Assembly (NCBI RefSeq): GCF_033807575.1
Contig: NC_084717.1
Coordinates: forward strand, 10,355,692 to 10,419,691
Length of the DNA: 64,000 nt
Direction of reading: 5' to 3'
Source: Cydia pomonella
Lineage: Eukaryota > Arthropoda > Insecta > Lepidoptera > Tortricidae
The position numbers were made by a program, and so were the translations under genes. Each line of letters opens with the position of its first letter. Positions within the stretch are counted from its first letter, which is position 1. The notes under the pieces are model-generated. The model saw only the letters and a list, made by a program, of their open reading frames with translations. It was not told where the DNA came from and made no database searches. Below are positions 20,242 to 29,876 of the stretch, piece after piece.

Positions 20242-22332
20242 CTATGGACAAATTTCACATTTAAAGGCAGTCTCTTCATCCTCGTCTTCAACACCTGCAC
20301 AGCTACAATGTGCCCATTTTCGGTATGCCGAACACGCCACCCAGCCTTCTGTGGACTCTAAATAGAGACCGTGACAATATAAACACGGAGGATTTTCTGA
20401 CTCACTACCACTATTTTCCGATCCTACAGTCGATTTTCGAGTAGCTTTAGTATTTTTTTTCTTTTTGGTCACTTTATTTTTATTAGCAACGGTATTTTTT
20501 TGAGTTTTCTTTAATTCTCTTATAGCCTTCCTTTTCTCTTTAGCGTCAACCACCTCTTGTTTCTTTTTTATTTTATCTTCTAACTCATTTTTGTAGGGCG
20601 ATGAGGTAATAATAGCGGTTTTTCCTCTCTTTGTTGGTGCTCTTGTAATTTTCCTTGTTGCAGGAAAAGGCATAACTTGTTGGGGACTAGCAACAATGAA
20701 ACTAGATTCTCGTGGCGTACTTGGTCTATAAGTAGAACATCCAGGTTCTGGTGACTTTGCTGCTGTTTGAATCAATGGTTCCATTTCAACTTCGGAGGGT
20801 TGCAACTGTAAATCTTCAGGTGCTGATGATACTGGTAAAATAGCTGAACTCTGAGATACATCCAAAACGGTGCTTGATTCTGTTTGAGAATCCACAGAGG
20901 ACGCAGACACACACAAGGATTCGGCTGTGGAAGCCGCGACAGTAGTAGTTAGTATGGCATTGTCTGATACAGTGGTCGATGACGTCGCTCCCGTGAGACC
21001 GATCTCCATTGGTATTTCGTTGTTGGATTCTGCAGAAACCGTTATTGGTGTTTCAGTAACTGGTGACGGCTCTGGTTGAGGGATGTCTGTGGTTAGAGAT
21101 GGAGCGAAGTCAGTTTCAGTAAAAACTGTGGGGTCATATGGCCAAATTCCGCACTTTTTAAATCCATTTACTGCTGTAGACATCGTTGATGCTTGTATAA
21201 AAGCCTTTCCAAAAATTTCTGCGACTTGCCGCACCGTGACGATCATCCCCGGATTACTGCGTAGCCATGCTGTGATTTGATGGTCATAATACGTGCTGAG
21301 TGGCCTCATATATGCAACATCAGCAACTTGAAGTCGGTGAGTAGTGTGTGGAGGAAAACATAGAATGATTACTCCATGAGATCGCGCTTCATTGATGAGA
21401 TCAATGTTTTGAGTGTGAGTACTATGTCCATCCAACAACAGCAGGACAGGTCGTTCTGTTGTTGCTCCACTAAATTCCACGAATTTCTTAAACCAGCCAG
21501 CAAAGAGTTCCGTTGTCATCCAGCCCGAATCACTGCATACTCCCCAAGATCCTGGTGCAGCATTTAGCATTAATTGCGGGTCCATACGCTTTCGAGGAAA
21601 TACCATCATGGGTGGCATGTATAGGCCACTTGCACTGAAACAGATTTCAACAGTTATTGTTGTCCCTCTTTCTGCAGAAGTGATCGCTCCGACTTGCTTT
21701 CGCCCTCTTTTGGCTATTATTTTTGATTTGGTTTTTGGAACAATAGAAATACCTGTCTCGTCACAGTTGAAAATTCTGTCAGGAGTTAAATTATTTTCAT
21801 CATAAACGTTCCCCAAAAAGTTATAAAACTGATCTACAACTTGCTTGTTAAATCCTGCAGCACGAGCTGCTGAAGTACTCTCAGGCTGTCGAATAGACAA
21901 TTCAGGATGTCTCTTGAGAAAGTTGTGTGCCCAATCTTTCCCAGCTTCTCTTTTCTCGTTATTAAATGAATGTTGTTTATTATTTTTAACCGCCAAACTG
22001 TACGCTAGACCCCTTAAGTCTTTTATTGTAAGACCATACAGTCTACTTTCCATGTCTAGTATATAATTATACAGCTCTTTTTCCTCTTCTTTAGAAAAAA
22101 CCGTATCTTTAGGGCCTAAACGAACTTTCAATTCATAGCTAGTGGAAGTACCGTCTGACAACTTCTCTCTAACTACTTTGACTTTTCTTTCTAAAGTCGT
22201 CTGAGGGACAGAAAATGTCTTTGCTGCCGACAGGTAACCCATTTTTCCTTCTAGTACAGCATCCACCGCATTTTTCATAGCTTCCTCTGACCATTCTGCT
22301 CTATTTGTTTTTCTCTTATACGTTTTCACCAT
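20242..22332 (-). CDS. pogo-type transposase with C-terminal PHD-like finger
   Basis: 696 residues in one exon. Residues about 10-57 form a pipsqueak/CENP-B-like helix-turn-helix (W14, AVLEGKMGYLSAAKTFSVPQ, TTLERKV). Residues 78-150 match a CENP-B-type second DNA-binding helix bundle (WAHNFLKRHPELSIRQPEST). The DDE_1 catalytic core follows: D191 in FNCDETGIS, D301 in LLLLDGHSTHTQN and D338 in HRLQVADVAY, all three acidic residues present. Then comes a low-complexity Ser/Thr/Pro region, a Lys-rich segment (about 590-645) that probably serves nuclear localisation, and a C-terminal zinc-finger-like domain (CLYCHGLY...EGWVACSAYRKWAHCSCAG...FKCEIC). In that finger the second cysteine of the usual W-x-x-C-x-x-C is Tyr (CSAY), so it may not bind zinc normally. 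The product would cut and paste the element at TA sites. Confidence 0.92.
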   Translation of the reverse strand: MVKTYKRKTNRAEWSEEAMKNAVDAVLEGKMGYLSAAKTFSVPQTTLERKVKVVREKLSDGTSTSYELKVRLGPKDTVFSKEEEKELYNYILDMESRLYGLTIKDLRGLAYSLAVKNNKQHSFNNEKREAGKDWAHNFLKRHPELSIRQPESTSAARAAGFNKQVVDQFYNFLGNVYDENNLTPDRIFNCDETGISIVPKTKSKIIAKRGRKQVGAITSAERGTTITVEICFSASGLYMPPMMVFPRKRMDPQLMLNAAPGSWGVCSDSGWMTTELFAGWFKKFVEFSGATTERPVLLLLDGHSTHTQNIDLINEARSHGVIILCFPPHTTHRLQVADVAYMRPLSTYYDHQITAWLRSNPGMIVTVRQVAEIFGKAFIQASTMSTAVNGFKKCGIWPYDPTVFTETDFAPSLTTDIPQPEPSPVTETPITVSAESNNEIPMEIGLTGATSSTTVSDNAILTTTVAASTAESLCVSASSVDSQTESSTVLDVSQSSAILPVSSAPEDLQLQPSEVEMEPLIQTAAKSPEPGCSTYRPSTPRESSFIVASPQQVMPFPATRKITRAPTKRGKTAIITSSPYKNELEDKIKKKQEVVDAKEKRKAIRELKKTQKNTVANKNKVTKKKKNTKATRKSTVGSENSGSESENPPCLYCHGLYLESTEGWVACSAYRKWAHCSCAGVEDEDEETAFKCEICP

Positions 22333-22401
22333 TCTACAACAAAATATTTAAAGATATTCAAATCCACAACTTTATAATCATTTCAAAACTTTCTTAAAAA
22401 T

Positions 22402-22448
22402 ACGCACGGGCAAGATGGGGTACCCGGTACCCCATCTTGCCCGTGCGT
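22402..22448. repeat. perfect 47-bp palindrome upstream of the transposase gene
   Basis: ACGCACGGGCAAGATGGGGT then ACC, a central C at 22425, and the exact reverse complement. It lies 70-116 bases upstream of the transposase ATG and contains two head-to-head copies of the CAAGATGGGG terminal motif. A role as a transposase-binding site or autoregulatory site is an inference. Confidence 0.85.
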
Positions 22449-23021
22449 GCCTAAACAGATTCAACAAATTTTAAATAAATGACACTTGCCGCGTTCGAAA
22501 ACGACAAGTACGTACCTGTTTGCGTGGTTGTTGCTCCATAGCAATTATTTAACGCCGATTCCGTGCTGCGTATGTAAAGGCAGCAATCACACACCAAACA
22601 AAACGCAAAAATAACAAGCAAAACGACAAAAAACAGTTTTTTGAGATTAAATTACGTGCGTAACCTTCAGTCTAGCCGCTCACCGCGTGAACTGATAGAC
22701 ATCATGGCGGCGTAGCGTCATGCGCTAGCGGGCTTCTGATTGGTCGATTCTAGCGCGGTATACAGCCGTTGCCCCGTCTTGCCCGCCACCCCGTCTTGCC
22801 CCCCTCTCCCCTACATAATTTTGGCACTTTGTCCGTTTCGATATTTCGTGACTGTACATAGTTGTAAACACGCAATAAAAGTAACTTACAATCAGGTAAA
22901 GCTAACTACAATACAAAGGGGAACTTAACCCTTTAAGCGATCTCTTTCAGTTAACCTTTGAGAAGATGAGAGGAGAAAGTGAGAAAAGGGTGACAAATGC
23001 AGCAACATCTACAACAAGGTA

Positions 23022-23145
23022 CAGTCACGTCTGTAAATATCGACACGGACAAAATGCCAAAAATATGTGTACATTACCTTAATATATATGGGTAATAAGG
23101 TCGTTATATTTTTAGGCTGTGGTCGTTCTATGTTATATGTGACTG
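23022..23145. mobile_element. complete 124-bp MITE, CAGTCACGTC family
   Basis: CAGTCACGTCTGTAAATATC to the right end GTGACTG, bounded by TA on both sides. It shares its ends and body motifs (AAAATGCCAAAAATATG; ATATATGGGTAATAAGGTCG) with the split copy at 19807. Confidence 0.7.
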
Positions 23146-23171
23146 TATCAGAAAGACAAAACAAAGATAAC

Positions 23172-23233
23172 TAAAGCCAGTACAACATCCATACAAGTAA
23201 TTATACTTGTATGAATGTTTTACTGGCTTTAGT
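23172..23233. repeat. 62-bp hairpin
   Basis: CTAAAGCCAGTACAACATCC and the near reverse complement GAATGTTTTACTGGCTTTAG, with ATACAAGTA/TACTTGTAT inside. A second small hairpin (GGGCATGTAAATA/TATTTACATGCCC) follows at 23283-23310. Confidence 0.7.
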
Positions 23234-23639
23234 GATTTATTTGAATCACTCAGGTTAATAGGAAAGTAAGTAGTATTTAAATGGGCATGTAAATAGGTAT
23301 TTACATGCCCTTTCATGCACATAAGGGCTCAATTAATTTTGCGCAGGGGTCTTTTTTTAATGAAAAGCGGCAATCAAGTACCTACAAATATGTAAACGAA
23401 AAACTATTATCCCTACGGAGGCTCTTTGCAATCAAATGCATACGTGGGTTCAGGACACTGAGCATGCCTCTTTCCATAACCTTAGCTAAATTAACACCAC
23501 TACCCGCCAAGGTCAGATATGTGGCAGCAATAGAACTGAATGTCCAGAGGGGTAACGTGAATCTAATTGTGTATGACTCGAATATTATGGTATGTCGACG
23601 ATCTAAAATCCTAAACAAAAAAAACATACGGCTGATGTT

Positions 23640-23836
23640 TTGGGACAAACCTAACTTTTGCCGCTAAGGCAGTGTCTTTCCTGAGCGAATAACTTGCGAG
23701 CGCGAAGCGGCGCGGTGCGGCGCGGGTGAATTTAATCCTTTGATACGTATGGAAGTGTCCTACGTGGGCGATCTCCGAATGCCGTTGGGCCGCCGTGCCG
23801 CGTCGCATTCGCATGTCATCGCCTACGTAAGCCGCG
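23640..23836. repeat. GC-rich dispersed repeat
   Basis: AGTGTCTTTCCTGAGCGAAT, AACTTGCGAGCGCGAAGCGG and GATACGTATGGAAGTGTCCT followed by GCCGCGTCGCATTCGCATG. I recognise this as a repeated lepidopteran sequence. A long minus-strand ORF across it has no domain and is discounted. Confidence 0.5.
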
Positions 23837-23837
23837 C

Positions 23838-24252
23838 TGTAAGGGCCTCGGCCTCCGCTAGCTGACGCGGACGCTCGCCGCGTGCACATGCTCGCGGGTC
23901 CTGGGGGCGAAAATCCGTCACACGCGCCCGCGCCAGGACCCAGGAGGCCTACCGCGAAAACCGAAATTCGCAAATTGCGGGGATCTTTCTCTTTTACTCT
24001 CACTAAGATGTATTTAGAGTGACAGAGAAAAATGCCCGCAATTGACGAATTTCGATTTTCCCGGTAGCCGCCCTGCTCCCAGGCCAAATCCGTCACACGC
24101 GCCTGCGCCAGGACCCAGGAGGCCTACCGCGAAAACCGAAATTCGCAAATTGCGGGGATCTTTCTCTTTTACTCTCACTAAGATGTAATTAGAGTGACAG
24201 AGAAAAATGTTCGTTCGTTCCGGATAATCCGTGTCAGCTAGCGGAGGCCCTT
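23838..24252. mobile_element. composite MITE with internal tandem duplication
   Basis: Outer ends TAAGGGCCTC...CCGCTAGCTGAC at about 23838-23865 and the reverse complement GTCAGCTAGCGGAGGCCCTT at 24225-24244 form a terminal inverted repeat. Inside, a 175-bp segment is duplicated: AAATCCGTCACACGCGCC-type starts at 23911 and 24086, both followed by GGAGGCCTACCGCGAAAACC and TTTACTCTCACTAAGATGTA. Within each, GCAAATTGCGGGGATC/ATGCCCGCAATTG forms a smaller inverted repeat. Confidence 0.65.
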
Positions 24253-24683
24253 AATACGAATAAATATGTTTACGTAGGTTTAATAAAATTCCCCGCATAA
24301 TGTATTATACCATTTCACACTGGTCCTCGCAACTTGCATGATTTCATCCATCTTCTTACGGTTAATCGTTAATACGCTATCCCGCTTAAGGCGTGTTTTT
24401 CATTCATATATATTGTATTGCGTCCATGTCCATACATGTTCATTTTTTCATAGGATGATATTAAAACATTATAAAGTCGGTACATGATGCCCAGTGTTTT
24501 GACTCGGTCTCTCCAGAATTTTCTTAAGCGGATGTTACGGTAATTATTTTCTGTAATATTATTGTTTATTAATATTATCAATGTCATATATACGCGCGAT
24601 GATGTATACGAGGACAGATGCCCTTCACAGATGAACGCGCTTGCACGTAAACCGATCTTTGTGATATTGATATACGTATATGT
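24253..24683. other. no gene seen
   Basis: AT-rich, short ORFs only. Confidence 0.4.
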
Positions 24684-25129
24684 ACAGGATGATTCAGGAG
24701 CAGAATCAAGCCTGCGTATTCAGTAAGTTATCAGTAACTATTTCGTATCAGTATTTGTGAGATGAACGTTATTATTTTTTTTTGTTAAAAAATTTTATTT
24801 AATTTTATTTACGACATTTATGGTCACCCTCTTTGTTTTATCCATAACAAGTGACAAATTGAATGTCATCGGATTCTGGTTACTTTTGAAAAATCGTATC
24901 TCACTCAAGTGTGACATTTTATTTTTTTCATAATCAAAGTGCTGTCATAACGGTTAAAGTAAATTAAGTGTTGTAGGATGTCCATGGTTGTAGATAATCA
25001 AAGTGGTCCTTAAAAAAGTTAGATAACAGAAGCGTGATTGTTTTACTTAAATATGACGGTGAACGATTCATTAACATTTACTTACTGATTGTGTAGGATT
25101 GGTCCTGCTCACGTCTCATGAATCACCTT
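24684..25129. mobile_element. MITE, probable hAT type, with 8-bp target duplication
   Basis: Left end ACAGGATGATTCAGGAGCAG; the right end reversed reads AAGGTGATTCATGAGACGTG then AGCAGGACCAATC. GTATATGT occurs immediately outside both ends (24676-24683 and 25130-25137). The ends match imperfectly, so the exact terminus may be off by a base or two. Confidence 0.6.
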
Positions 25130-25137
25130 GTATATGT

Positions 25138-25693
25138 ATGTTATTACATGTTATTACTTGTTATCAATTTATAGCACTGAAAAGTTATACCTCATTCACG
25201 TGATATTATATTGTTTTATTATTATAATTTTGCATCTTTATGCCTATTTCAATAGTCTTTGATATTGAATTAGGTACAAAAATGAAGAATATATAATACC
25301 CTTCTTTTTGAAGACGGTAAAAAGAACAAACTAAAACTTACTAAAAAGAAACTAAATTAATAATTTTTGGCTTTAGCCTTAAGTGCGCTACAAGTCTCAA
25401 TTGTTTGTCTTAATCTGCCAACTTGACTATATGTCCTATTTGTAAGAAAGGAATAAAAATAGATTAACTAATTGGGGTATGAAAAGTTTTATGAATAAAG
25501 GGGTTCATGTCTTGCTTTATAATTAAATAGCAAGATTTCTAAATTTATAATAATAACGGCTATTTACATTCAGCTTGAAACAGGTGATTAGTGGTAGTTT
25601 TTAAGTAACCTTATCCCAAGAATTAACGCAGGCACTAATACTTTTTACGAAAACGACTGAACTGAACTTCCCACCCATGCAGAGGGGAAACTA

Positions 25694-25734
<41 letters not shown>

Positions 25735-25979
25735 TAAGGCTGATTAGGATTAGTCCAGTTTCCTCGCAATGTTACATTAATGTAGTATTGCTGTGTAGTA
25801 GCGTAAGTGTTTATAAATGTATGACGTACTTCTGGTTTTATAGATATTTTCAATTTTCAAAATTATCCCGCTTTCGAAGATACCCCAACGCACCTTACCT
25901 ACCTAATTGGATTATAGAGCATGCACTCGTAGGTAAGTACAAAATTATTCAAAGGAACAGAACAACATTGTATTATTCC
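25138..25979. other. no gene seen; contains an (AT)n microsatellite
   Basis: AT repeat at about 25692-25733. A 112-codon ORF running through it begins with an artefactual Ile-Tyr run and is not credible. Confidence 0.5.
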
Positions 25980-25989
25980 ATTACAGCAT

Positions 25990-26256
25990 ACCGACCGGTT
26001 TGGCCTTGTGGGTAGTGACCCTGCCTACGAAGCTGATGGTCCCGGGTTCAAATCTTGGTAAGGGCATTTATTCGCGTGATGAGCATGGATATTTGTTCCT
26101 GAGTCATGGGTGTTTTCTATGTATTTAAGTATTTATAAATATTTATATATTATATATATCGTTGTCTAAGTACCCTCAACACAAGCCTTATTGAGCTTAC
26201 TGTGGGACTTAGTCAATTTGTGTAAAAATGTCCTATAATATTTATTTTATTTATTT
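25990..26256 (+). mobile_element. tRNA-derived SINE, copy 2, with target duplication
   Basis: ACCGACCGGTTTGGCCTTGT, GGTCCCGGGTTCAAATCTTG and the body motif GAGTCATGGGTGTTTTCTAT match copy 1 at 5740. ATTACAGCAT occurs directly on both sides (25980-25989 and 26257-26266), the direct target duplication left by LINE-driven retrotransposition. It ends in a TTTATTTTATTTATTT-type tail. Confidence 0.88.
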
Positions 26257-26654
26257 ATTACAGCATGTTTTTCAATTAATCAACTTACCTGCACCCACGA
26301 GTAGAATGAAAGGTCTAACATTTCAGTCGCCCCTCGAACCAAAATATCTACTAGTGGGCGGGACATCCGCACTGGATTGAGTGTTCAACTTAACTCTCCT
26401 ACCATGCAATTAGATTACAGTTCCACGAGGAATCTGTGTAGTAGACCCTACAAAAGTGGCCATTTCAACAATCTGACGATTTCAGCTATCCGTTAGCGAG
26501 TGGAAGGGTCATAAAGTTGTATAAGAAAACCGCCATATTGATATACTTGAGCGTGTCAGATTATTGTACAGAAAGGTTCAGATTGATGTCCCAGTTGTTT
26601 GAAACTTTAATCTGACGATAATGATTCTAGTGTGCAATGTTTTAAAGAAATGTA

Positions 26655-26750
26655 GCTACTTAGCTAGAGCTGTATTTTTGCAAATTCGCGAACTGAATTG
26701 CATTAGACGCATGGTATGATGGGTGCTGAGTGGTATTATTTGTATACTTA
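26655..26750 (+). repeat. dispersed repeat, copy also at 29250-29330
   Basis: AGAGCTGTATTTTTGCAAA, GAACTGAATTGCATTAGACG and GGTGCTGAGTGGTATTATTT recur in the same order and orientation at about 29250-29330. Confidence 0.65.
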
Positions 26751-26994
26751 TTCTGACGATTTGAATTATTTTTCAATGATAATCTTGAATATTCTTGTCG
26801 TATACATTTCTTATTTGTATACTTTGTTCTGCCTAAAATACTACGTAAACGCCCCTAATACCTAATTAGACCAACAGGTTCAAGAGATTGAAAATTTCTG
26901 AATAAAGTTTTAATAACATCGAGTTTTTTTAAGCTCGAGTAACTTCAAATTTAGCATCTTGGGCTCCCATACTATTAAAATATAGTATATAATA

Positions 26995-27357
26995 GAGAGA
27001 TTTTTGCTGAGTTGCCTATGTAAGATACGAGATTGAAAGCTTGATTATATCACTATTGCGTACAATACTTTTTCTATGAGCCATCTAAAATAATATTTTT
27101 TTTTACTATAAAACCTAAATATTTAATGAAAATTGGTAAGTATCTCAGTAGACCCAAATGTTGAAATAAACGGTCGACTCTTGCCTGCGCCCCGCTCTCC
27201 GCGCCCGTTTAGTATTTTCTACGGGAGCGCGCGGCACGTGATTGGTCAATTTGTTTTATAGTACAGCGTATCGAAATTAATGAATCTTATAGTTGAGTGG
27301 GAGCTCATACATGAAAAGTACGCAATTATAAGTGTGGTATACGAAATCTTAATTCAA
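26995..27357 (+). repeat. dispersed repeat with inverted copy at 58.1-58.7 kb
   Basis: Blocks TTGCTGAGTTGCC, GATTATATCACTATTG, AATACTTTTTCTATGAG, TTATAGTTGAGTGGGAGCTC and GGTATACGAAATCTTAAT occur in the same order on the minus strand between about 58710 and 58130. Confidence 0.7.
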
Positions 27358-28050
27358 CCACTACAGTCGTCAAGTAGAAAAATACTTTAATTATTTCATT
27401 AAAAGCGTATTATTAAAATAATGGCAACAGAGGGCTATATAGGGACAGTGTGAAAGAAAAAAATCAATTATTGAAATATAAATACTTAAACTAGACAATA
27501 TCTGGAAGTGTGCTTAATTTACAAATAGGAGCCAGACGTAACGAAAAAGTGAAAGGAAAAAAGAGCTGGGCGCACTAAACTTCATTTTTCGCACTTCTGC
27601 TTGTGCGAATCGGCAGTTTCTTATTTCGTTATTCTTACATTATTCCCATAAAAAAATCGAACGCACTCGAGTAAGTCAAGGTCGCGATTTTTTTTGAACT
27701 TGTGTTACGGATCGCTGAAATCGTCAGATTATTGAAATGGGCATTTAGCAAGTAATAATGATCCACCATATCTTAATCTGACGCACTCGAGTAACTCCAA
27801 AAATCCCCTCTTGAGCTCCCCTACCATTAGAGCGTTTTCACATTGTCCATTGAGTTGGAGAAAAGCAGAATGCTAGAGAGTTCCCTATGGCATGAAGTCC
27901 TTATTTTTGGTTTAGGTAAGGTTATCTTTTGAAAAAATATATATTTATAAAAGCGTTTTTTAGTTTTTTACTTCTTTGTGGTCGTATCCGTCATCCGATA
28001 ACGCTTAGGCCGCACAGGTAGTGTGTACAGGCTTGTCGAGAGCTAATATC

Positions 28051-28195
28051 CAGTGTTGGCCGAAACGCTAATATAATTAAAAATTATAGGCCACTAACCA
28101 TTATAAATTGAACCGTAAACTGTAACCGTCCGTTACGGTTACGGTTCAATTTATAATGGTTATTGTTAATTGCAATTAACGTTCGGCCAACACTG
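28051..28195. mobile_element. 145-bp hAT-type MITE with 8-bp target duplication
   Basis: CAGTGTTGGCCGAA...TTCGGCCAACACTG ends flanked by CTAATATC at 28043-28050 and 28196-28203. Inside are paired CCATTATAAATTGAACCG and CGGTTCAATTTATAATGG. A half copy (GGTTCAATTTGTACTGGTTA to GGTCGGCCAACAC) lies at about 45630-45682. Confidence 0.88.
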
Positions 28196-28383
28196 CTAAT
28201 ATCAATATCACTATTAACATTACGTTCGACCATTATAAATATCAAATGAAGTGCATATTACCTAAAGTACCTAAGTTTTGGTGTTTATAGAGCATCGTAT
28301 AACTTCTGGAGTCCTTGCTTGTCTCTCGTCTTAGTTTAGAGATGATATATTATTATTTTATGAAGTAGGTACGGACTTATAAA

Positions 28384-28645
28384 TGGGAGAATCAACTTTT
28401 TAGCGTCACTCGTTGCCATGGTTACGATTAGTTGTCCAGGGGACAAAAGTTCATTGAAATACTGATTTTATGGTACTTAAATGTAAAAACTTGCGTTTTT
28501 GTGGTCGGTATAACCAATGTCCATAATGGGCCCCCTACTAAGCATGTTAATAGAACGGCATACAACGTCTCTTCAAACAAACTGTGCCACTGTTGTCCCT
28601 TGGACAACGGGACAGGATAACAAAACAAAAAAAGTTGATTCACCC
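28384..28645. mobile_element. MITE with GAATCAACTTTTT ends
   Basis: GGGAGAATCAACTTTTTAG at the left and its inverted counterpart AAAAAAAGTTGATTCACCC at the right; GTTGTCCAGGGGACAA pairs with TTGTCCCTTGGACAAC inside. Small ORFs on both strands are incidental. Confidence 0.65.
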
Positions 28646-29419
28646 AATTGTCAACTTTATGGCAAGGAGATATAATATTGTGTGTACATACGCCTATTGA
28701 ACTTGACTGATCATCGGAGGACATATTCGACTCGACAGAGTCACGATGTCGGACAATATGTCAACATCAGTGGACACATAGTCCGTTTGTTGAATGTACC
28801 TGATTGATATCTTTTTAGGAAGTGTCTGTATTTATGGTTTCGTAGTAGTCAGGGGCTCCATCACACTACTTATATCATTAAAATGCTGAAACACTTCGTT
28901 ATCAATATGTCCAAAGAAATTAGTGGGAGTAGGACAAAAACGCTCTGATATTGACCCATCTTCATTGCTTTGCCGTATTTGCCTAAATCTTCGCGTTTCA
29001 TATCTTTTCTATAAACATAAAACAGTTAAGTACTGACAAAGTGCCCCTTTTAAACGTAAAAGTAGGACCTCGAAATTGACCTTTTTCAAATGTTGTAGAG
29101 CTCTACTAAAAAATAAAAAGTGCTATTTTTTAAGCTCTGCGGGTAAAATGAGGAAAAGGGCAGGAAAAACACTTTAACGACTTTTACGAGAACGAAATCA
29201 CCGAATCGACTGAGTCTAGTCCTAGTATAGAAGATTTAAGAAATGTACCTAGAGCTGCATTTTCGCAAAAGACGCGAAGTGAATTGCATTACGCACGGTA
29301 TTACGGGTGCTGAGTGGTATTATTTGTATTAGATGACGTCAATGGGTTGATGTGAAGTGGTACACTTACTGCAAATCATAATTATGATACTGATTAGGTA
29401 AATAATATATCACTACACC
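28646..29419. other. no gene seen; contains one dispersed repeat copy
   Basis: The copy at 29250-29330 matches 26655-26750. No coding sequence recognised. Confidence 0.4.
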
Positions 29420-29576
29420 TTTATAAAACAAAAGTCCCCCGCCGCGTCTGTCTGCATGTTTGTGCTCGCGATAAACATGCGGGTTTCACCTATCAATAGA
29501 GTGATTCTCGAGGAAGTTTTAGGTGTGGGTATAATTTGTTAACTCTTTCGAAGCCGGGATGGGTCGCTAGTACTAA
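29420..29576 (+). mobile_element. Helitron-like or related dispersed repeat fragment
   Basis: CCGCGTCTGTCTGCATGTTT, CACCTATCAATAGAGTGATT and the end CGAAGCCGGGATGGGTCGCT then AGT. A CTAG-T terminus after a GC-rich stem is consistent with a Helitron 3' end, but no 5' end was matched. Confidence 0.4.
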
Positions 29577-29876
29577 ATAGACAGCATATAGTTTGGTCCT
29601 GTATAGGGGCCTATTTCATATGAGACGTGTGACTGACTTAACTAACGGCCACGCCCGCATTCACCCTTGAAGGACGGTTGAGTACCTATAGGAAATAGAT
29701 TACCAATTGATAAGGCTGGCTACTTAAAAAACTAATCTAATCGTAATGGGAAATACGAACGTTCTACCGGACAATACAAGTTTACGTAAAGGTAAATATT
29801 AGTAAATACTTCACCATTTAGAAAACTTTAGTGTGTGTTTTCTTATATAGAGGGGTTAAACTGGTACAGTCAGCAT

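Larger units (their letters stand above)
19899..22811 (-). mobile_element. apparently complete pogo-type DNA transposon (2.9 kb)
   Basis: Terminal inverted repeats GGGGAGAGGGGGGCAAGACG at both ends, bounded by TA at 19897-19898 and 22812-22813. The TA target and the encoded DDD transposase identify the pogo/Tigger branch of Tc1/mariner. Subterminal GGCAAGATGGGGTAC-type repeats cluster inside the left end (20110-20186) and form a perfect 47-bp palindrome inside the right end (22402-22448). The full-length uninterrupted transposase frame and well-matched ends suggest a recent, possibly active copy. Confidence 0.9.
19807..22854. mobile_element. short MITE of about 133 bp, split by the pogo-type transposon
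   Basis: The left half (CAGTCACGTCTGAAAATATC from 19807) and the right half (ending GATATTTCGTGACTG at 22854) form inverted ends bounded by TA at 19805-19806 and 22855-22856. The intervening 2.9 kb is the pogo-type element. A complete copy of the same MITE lies at 23022-23145. TA duplication suggests mobilisation by a Tc1/mariner-group transposase. Confidence 0.75.
26458..27743. mobile_element. inverted-repeat-flanked element of 1.3 kb
   Basis: GCCATTTCAACAATCTGACG then ATTTCAGC at the left is mirrored at the right (GCTGAAAT then CGTCAGATTATTGAAATGGG). TCTGACGATT-type motifs recur inside (26611, 26752, 27777). The interior includes the dispersed block at 26995-27357 and no ORF. Target duplication not found. 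Confidence 0.5.

Noticed and set aside
21083..22066. Plus-strand ORFs of 63-73 codons
   Set aside because: Shadows of the minus-strand pogo-type transposase.
23611..24096. 161-codon minus-strand ORF
   Set aside because: Runs through GC-rich MITE sequence and an internal duplication; no domain; GC content alone explains the lack of stops.
25677..26015. 112-codon ORF
   Set aside because: Crosses an (AT)n microsatellite and enters the SINE; no protein-like composition at its start.
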